Source: Patiria pectinifera (lineage: Eukaryota; Echinodermata; Asteroidea; Valvatida; Asterinidae). From it: a stretch of DNA of 64,000 nt. A model generated the notes under the pieces. The model ran no database searches and had not been told where the DNA came from. It worked only from the letters and a program-made list of their open reading frames with translations. Below are positions 60,898 to 64,000 of this stretch, in pieces (the stretch's first letter is position 1; each line of letters starts with the position of its first letter). Where the stretch lies: positions 9,424,001-9,488,000 of the forward strand of contig CM057136.1 in assembly GCA_029964075.1 (NCBI GenBank), written 5' to 3'. A program made the position numbers and the translations under genes.

Positions 60898-62682
60898 TAC
60901 GGAAGCGTAGAAGGGCCAAAAGAAATTAAGAAAAATGTAGTTCCTATCTCGCCGCGGCGAGTTACTATCTCGCCGCGGCGAGTTACTATCTCGCCGCGGC
61001 GAGTTACTATCTCGCCGCGGCGACTTACTTTCTCGCCGCGGCGAATTACGACATCGCGAAATGAATTACTATCTCGCCGCGGCGAATTACGATATCGCGA
61101 AATGAATTACTATATAGAGATAGTAACTCGCCGCGGCGAGATAGTAACTCGCCGCGGCGAGATAGTAACTCGCCGCGGCGAGATAGTAACTCGCCGCGGC
61201 GAGATAGTAACTCGCCGCGGCGACTTACTGTTTTGCATCAGCGAACGTCAGGCACGACGAATAGCGATACTCTTTGGGTCCTATGGAACGCCATAGAGGC
61301 ATTTAATGTGATCATCAAATCGGTGATGCACTTTATCGATAGGCAGTGGAGTTTTGCAATCGGTGATTGACTGTCACAATCGGTGATGGATTTTCGCGAG
61401 TGGTGATGGATTTATGCAATATGTGATCAACTTCTGGCAAAACTAACAACCTAATCACCCACACAGGGCTGGGTTCTAATTTCTTTAGTTAGTACGTCCG
61501 ATGAATGAAATAATATATGCAATAATAAAGTTGTCCTTTCTTTTTTTGTTAAGAATAAATTAAGAAAGAAAACAAAGTTCAATAGGCGGCAACAGGTGAT
61601 TTATCCACTTTGAATGCCAGATCCATTAGCGTACGGGATGAGGATGACCCTGCCAACTATTCAATATTATGATTGCATCTCTCAGAGGGCGGGGAAAGTA
61701 ATTACTGTAATGTACCGTTTTCGATCGTTACTACCGATTTGAATGAAATAGCTCAAATTACCGTTACACAGACATTTGGATGTTCGCGGGTTAACTCTTT
61801 AAACATCATTTACTCCCGTTTTGAAGGCCGTTATCTCAGAGATCATGATCCTACTATGTACTAAAAAATCGTTTTGATATGTTCAGTATTTTCCATTACA
61901 ATTTGAAAAATAGGCTTTGAGTTCGTCATTTTTCAATACTTTCAAGCGTCACGAATATTAAATAAGGTTCTATCCATATGGAATGCAGTTACAAAGTTTA
62001 CGACTCCCTCCTTGACGAGTTCTCCACCCAACAAAAATGTTAAACTTTTTGGTTGTTTTCGATTGGTCTATACCAAGACCCACGGGAAGTCACGCAGAGT
62101 CACGCTAAGTATTATGCTAATAACGCGCACGTCATATTTACGTCAACGTTGCGGCAAAACCGGCCATGGTATAGCGTTCCGGTTGACCGTGTGTTTTAGT
62201 TAGTTATCCCGCGAGCGCGAGTGGAACACGGATTAATGTAGAACATCTATAGTGGACCGGCCGAGTGGTATGTGGGACACTAGACTAGGGCTGGTATTGG
62301 GCGGATATCCGGTGAAGGAACCCTGTCTCACGGCCTTTCAGCTCGGATGAAATTTTGGGTCGCCCCTCCATTGTAACCCCTCCACGTCCCCTAGGATGAA
62401 AACCCTGGCTACGCCGATGCCTCTTTGGCGTTCCATAGGACCCGGAGGGATCGCAATTGTTGTGCCCGACGCTCACCGATACAAAATAGTAATTTGCCGC
62501 GGCGACATAGTAACTCGCCGCGGCGAGATAATAACTCGCCGCGGCGAGATACTAACTCGCCCTGGCGAGATACTAACTCGCCGCGGCGAGATAGTAACTC
62601 GCCGCGGCGAGATAGTAACTCGCCGCGGCGAGATAGGAGCTATTTTTTTCTTAATTTCTTTTGGCCCTTCTACGCTTCTGTA
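60898..62682. mobile_element. 1.8-kb transposon with palindrome-array arms (CCGCGG centre)
   Basis: Ends TACGGAAGCGTAGAAGGGCC and its near-exact inverse at 62663-62682, with TA at both edges. The left arm (to about 61302) and right arm (from about 62418) share AAAGAAATTAAGAAAAA, the 21-bp array and an inner GCGTTCCATAGGACC block. The left array, 60944-61231, has eleven CGCCGCGGCG cores and flips orientation near 61116; the right array, 62490-62636, has seven. The core contains CAATCGGTGATGG repeats (61316-61400) and a tRNA-like GGCCGAGTGG (62260). No transposase is visible. It is absent at the corresponding place in copy 1. Confidence 0.8.
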
Positions 62683-62808
62683 GTATCTCGGTTAAACGAC
62701 TTATTATCTCGTTTAAACGATTAATTATCTTGTTTAAACGACTTTTTTATCTGGTTTAAACGACTTATATCTTATGATTGACTTATTTGTCTCTCGTTCA
62801 AACGAGCC
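62683..62808. repeat. 21-bp palindrome array, TTTAAA centre (copy 2)
   Basis: Units TCGTTTAAACGA plus CTTATTATC, four to five copies. It starts immediately at the right end of the CCGCGG-type element. It corresponds to 26812-26987 in copy 1. Confidence 0.8.
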
Positions 62809-62819
62809 TATGCACGCTT

Positions 62820-63860
62820 GAAGTGAAATTTGCGCTACTAATTTGTTCCCCATCTGCCATCTCGCACCTCGCATCTGATGTGGATGACCTGACCCTTGTT
62901 TCGCGAATTGTAATGCAATTTGTATGCAAAGTTGGAACAATTACCAACCCTGTTACACACAAGAGATTTGCATACATTCACAGACGCTTGAGTGAAACAT
63001 GATAATCACAATACTTGAAACACTTCGTCTGATTGAGCTACAGCGTCAACGTACAAATCAAAATCAACACACTAAGTCGTCACCGTTTTCACGAAGAAGC
63101 GAATTAAGTATTTCACAGTCTGAACAAACATTCGAGATAATCGCGTTTAAAGTTGGTCTTTATTTCATTTGACAATTTGAAACTTAAAGATGCATAAAAT
63201 ATGCAAGATTTAGGTATCAGAGGAAAGAAGAGATTCTAATATTCCTAAATGTAGCAAACTTTAAGGGGAAAAAGGTGATTAGTTTTGCAGAATTAATCAA
63301 TTAAGAACGAAAAAACCCGACCAATTAGCAAATTCGCCCCTTCGCGAAAACGCTAAAGCGAGTACGCGCAGATTTCGCCCTACTGCGGTCTGAGTCAATG
63401 CATTTTTTGTACAGTAGGCGCAGATTCTGCCCCACTGCGCGTGCGCCTTGAAATTCGACCTTCGGGAAAACGTTTTATTGCACGCGCCTGAAATTCGCCC
63501 CTTCGTGGTAACGCGTCATTGTATTACAATGTATTTATTTACTAAAAATGTATTAATACCATAGAGTGCGGAAATTCGCCCCTTCATGAAAATGCAAAAC
63601 GGCACTTGTGGCAAATTCGCCCATTCGTTAATTAGGTTAATTCAGATTTTAATTAATTTTTTGAAAGTATAGCCTCACCAGGTTGTAGATATTGATATAT
63701 TTATTCATTTTCACCAAAAAACAAATTTGGAAAAACAGACGATTTTCATGAAATTCGCCCCTTCGTGAAAACGGTGACGAAGTTTCATAACATATTTCTA
63801 AGATCAGGAGAAGGCGGATTCCGCGCCCGGCCGTGATGTCCATTTAAAAAAAATGATTGT
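62820..63860. repeat. 1-kb sequence unique to copy 2 with AAATTCGCCCCTTCG motif
   Basis: Separates the palindrome array from the F5/8C exon; in copy 1 only about 40 bp do so. The motif AAATTCGCCCCTTCG with a GTGAAAACG continuation recurs in about seven variants between 63328 and 63775 at irregular spacing of 50-130 bp. No terminal repeats or coding frame seen. Confidence 0.6.
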
Positions 63861-63911
63861 TTTAATGAACCCGGCCCCACCCTGATTGATATTTTCCAGT
63901 ACCTCCGACAG

Positions 63912-64000
63912 ATGATTTGAAGTGCTCTAAGGGAGGACCCTTTGGAATGGAAGATGGTCGCATCCCAGATGCAAGCATCACAGCGTCGTCCATATGGGAT
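63912..64000 (+). CDS. F5/8 type C domain exon, second copy (partial at window edge)
   Basis: Acceptor ACCTCCGACAG at 63911, then DDLKCSKGGPFGMEDGRIPD followed by ASITASSIWD at the edge. It differs from exon 3 by a few residues (T to S after Cys, N to D, SVSSMW to TASSIW), and the 44 bp upstream are also nearly identical, so it is a duplicate of 27048-27182. It needs a phase-1 donor; the exon at 47773-47956 provides one. It cannot follow exon 4 directly, which ends in phase 0. It is either a second domain of the same gene or part of a tandem paralogue. Confidence 0.85.

Noticed and set aside
60944-61231. CRISPR-like regular repeats
   Set aside because: The units are tandem palindromes with constant short spacers inside a eukaryotic transposon, with no unique spacers or cas genes.
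60886-61296. 136-codon frame encoding SPRRVTI-type repeats
   Set aside because: It is the 21-bp palindrome array read through; a period divisible by three keeps frames open on both strands. The same happens at 62396-62724 and 38679-39090.

Overview
This is eukaryotic, intron-dominated DNA, most likely from a marine invertebrate deuterostome. An echinoderm is my best guess, with lancelet or hemichordate possible. The evidence is the exon structure with GT/AG splice sites, a secreted gene with an F5/8 type C (discoidin) domain, an A+T-rich background rich in TACATG words, and a dense load of short non-autonomous DNA transposons. Species identity is inference. Coding sequence is only about 1 kb of the 64 kb.

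Gene layout, all on the + strand. Exons at 10341-10383 (signal peptide), 14434-14679 (novel Cys-containing segment), 27048-27182 and 29905-30119 (first two thirds of an F5/8C domain) join in phase into a 213-residue partial secreted protein. A second signal-peptide exon with a strong donor lies at 47773-47956. A near-copy of the first F5/8C exon starts at 63912 and runs off the window. These probably belong to a tandem paralogue. The final F5/8C segment was not found after 30119.

The two halves of the window look like an old tandem duplication. Positions 1 to about 7060 repeat at about 33930-40740. About 23420-27180 matches about 52080-64000, with large later insertions. Because both copies are present, many transposon insertions can be compared with their own empty site: two hAT-type elements in copy 1; PIF/Harbinger-type elements, a 256-bp hairpin element and large fold-back elements in copy 2.

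The rest is repeats. They include fold-back elements ending TAGGTTTTCCCGG with TA target duplications (18191-24568 and 50423-59770), R1 repeats, C-rich and TGACC arrays duplicated in both halves, tRNA-derived SINE-like pieces, and a possible LINE remnant.

The most unusual signal is a set of arrays built on a 21-bp unit: a 14-bp palindrome (TCG-N6-CGA core) plus a 7-bp spacer. They occur with at least four different centre hexamers (CCGCGG, CCCGGG, TTTAAA, TGCGAA). At least three of the arrays sit inside small transposons with related termini.
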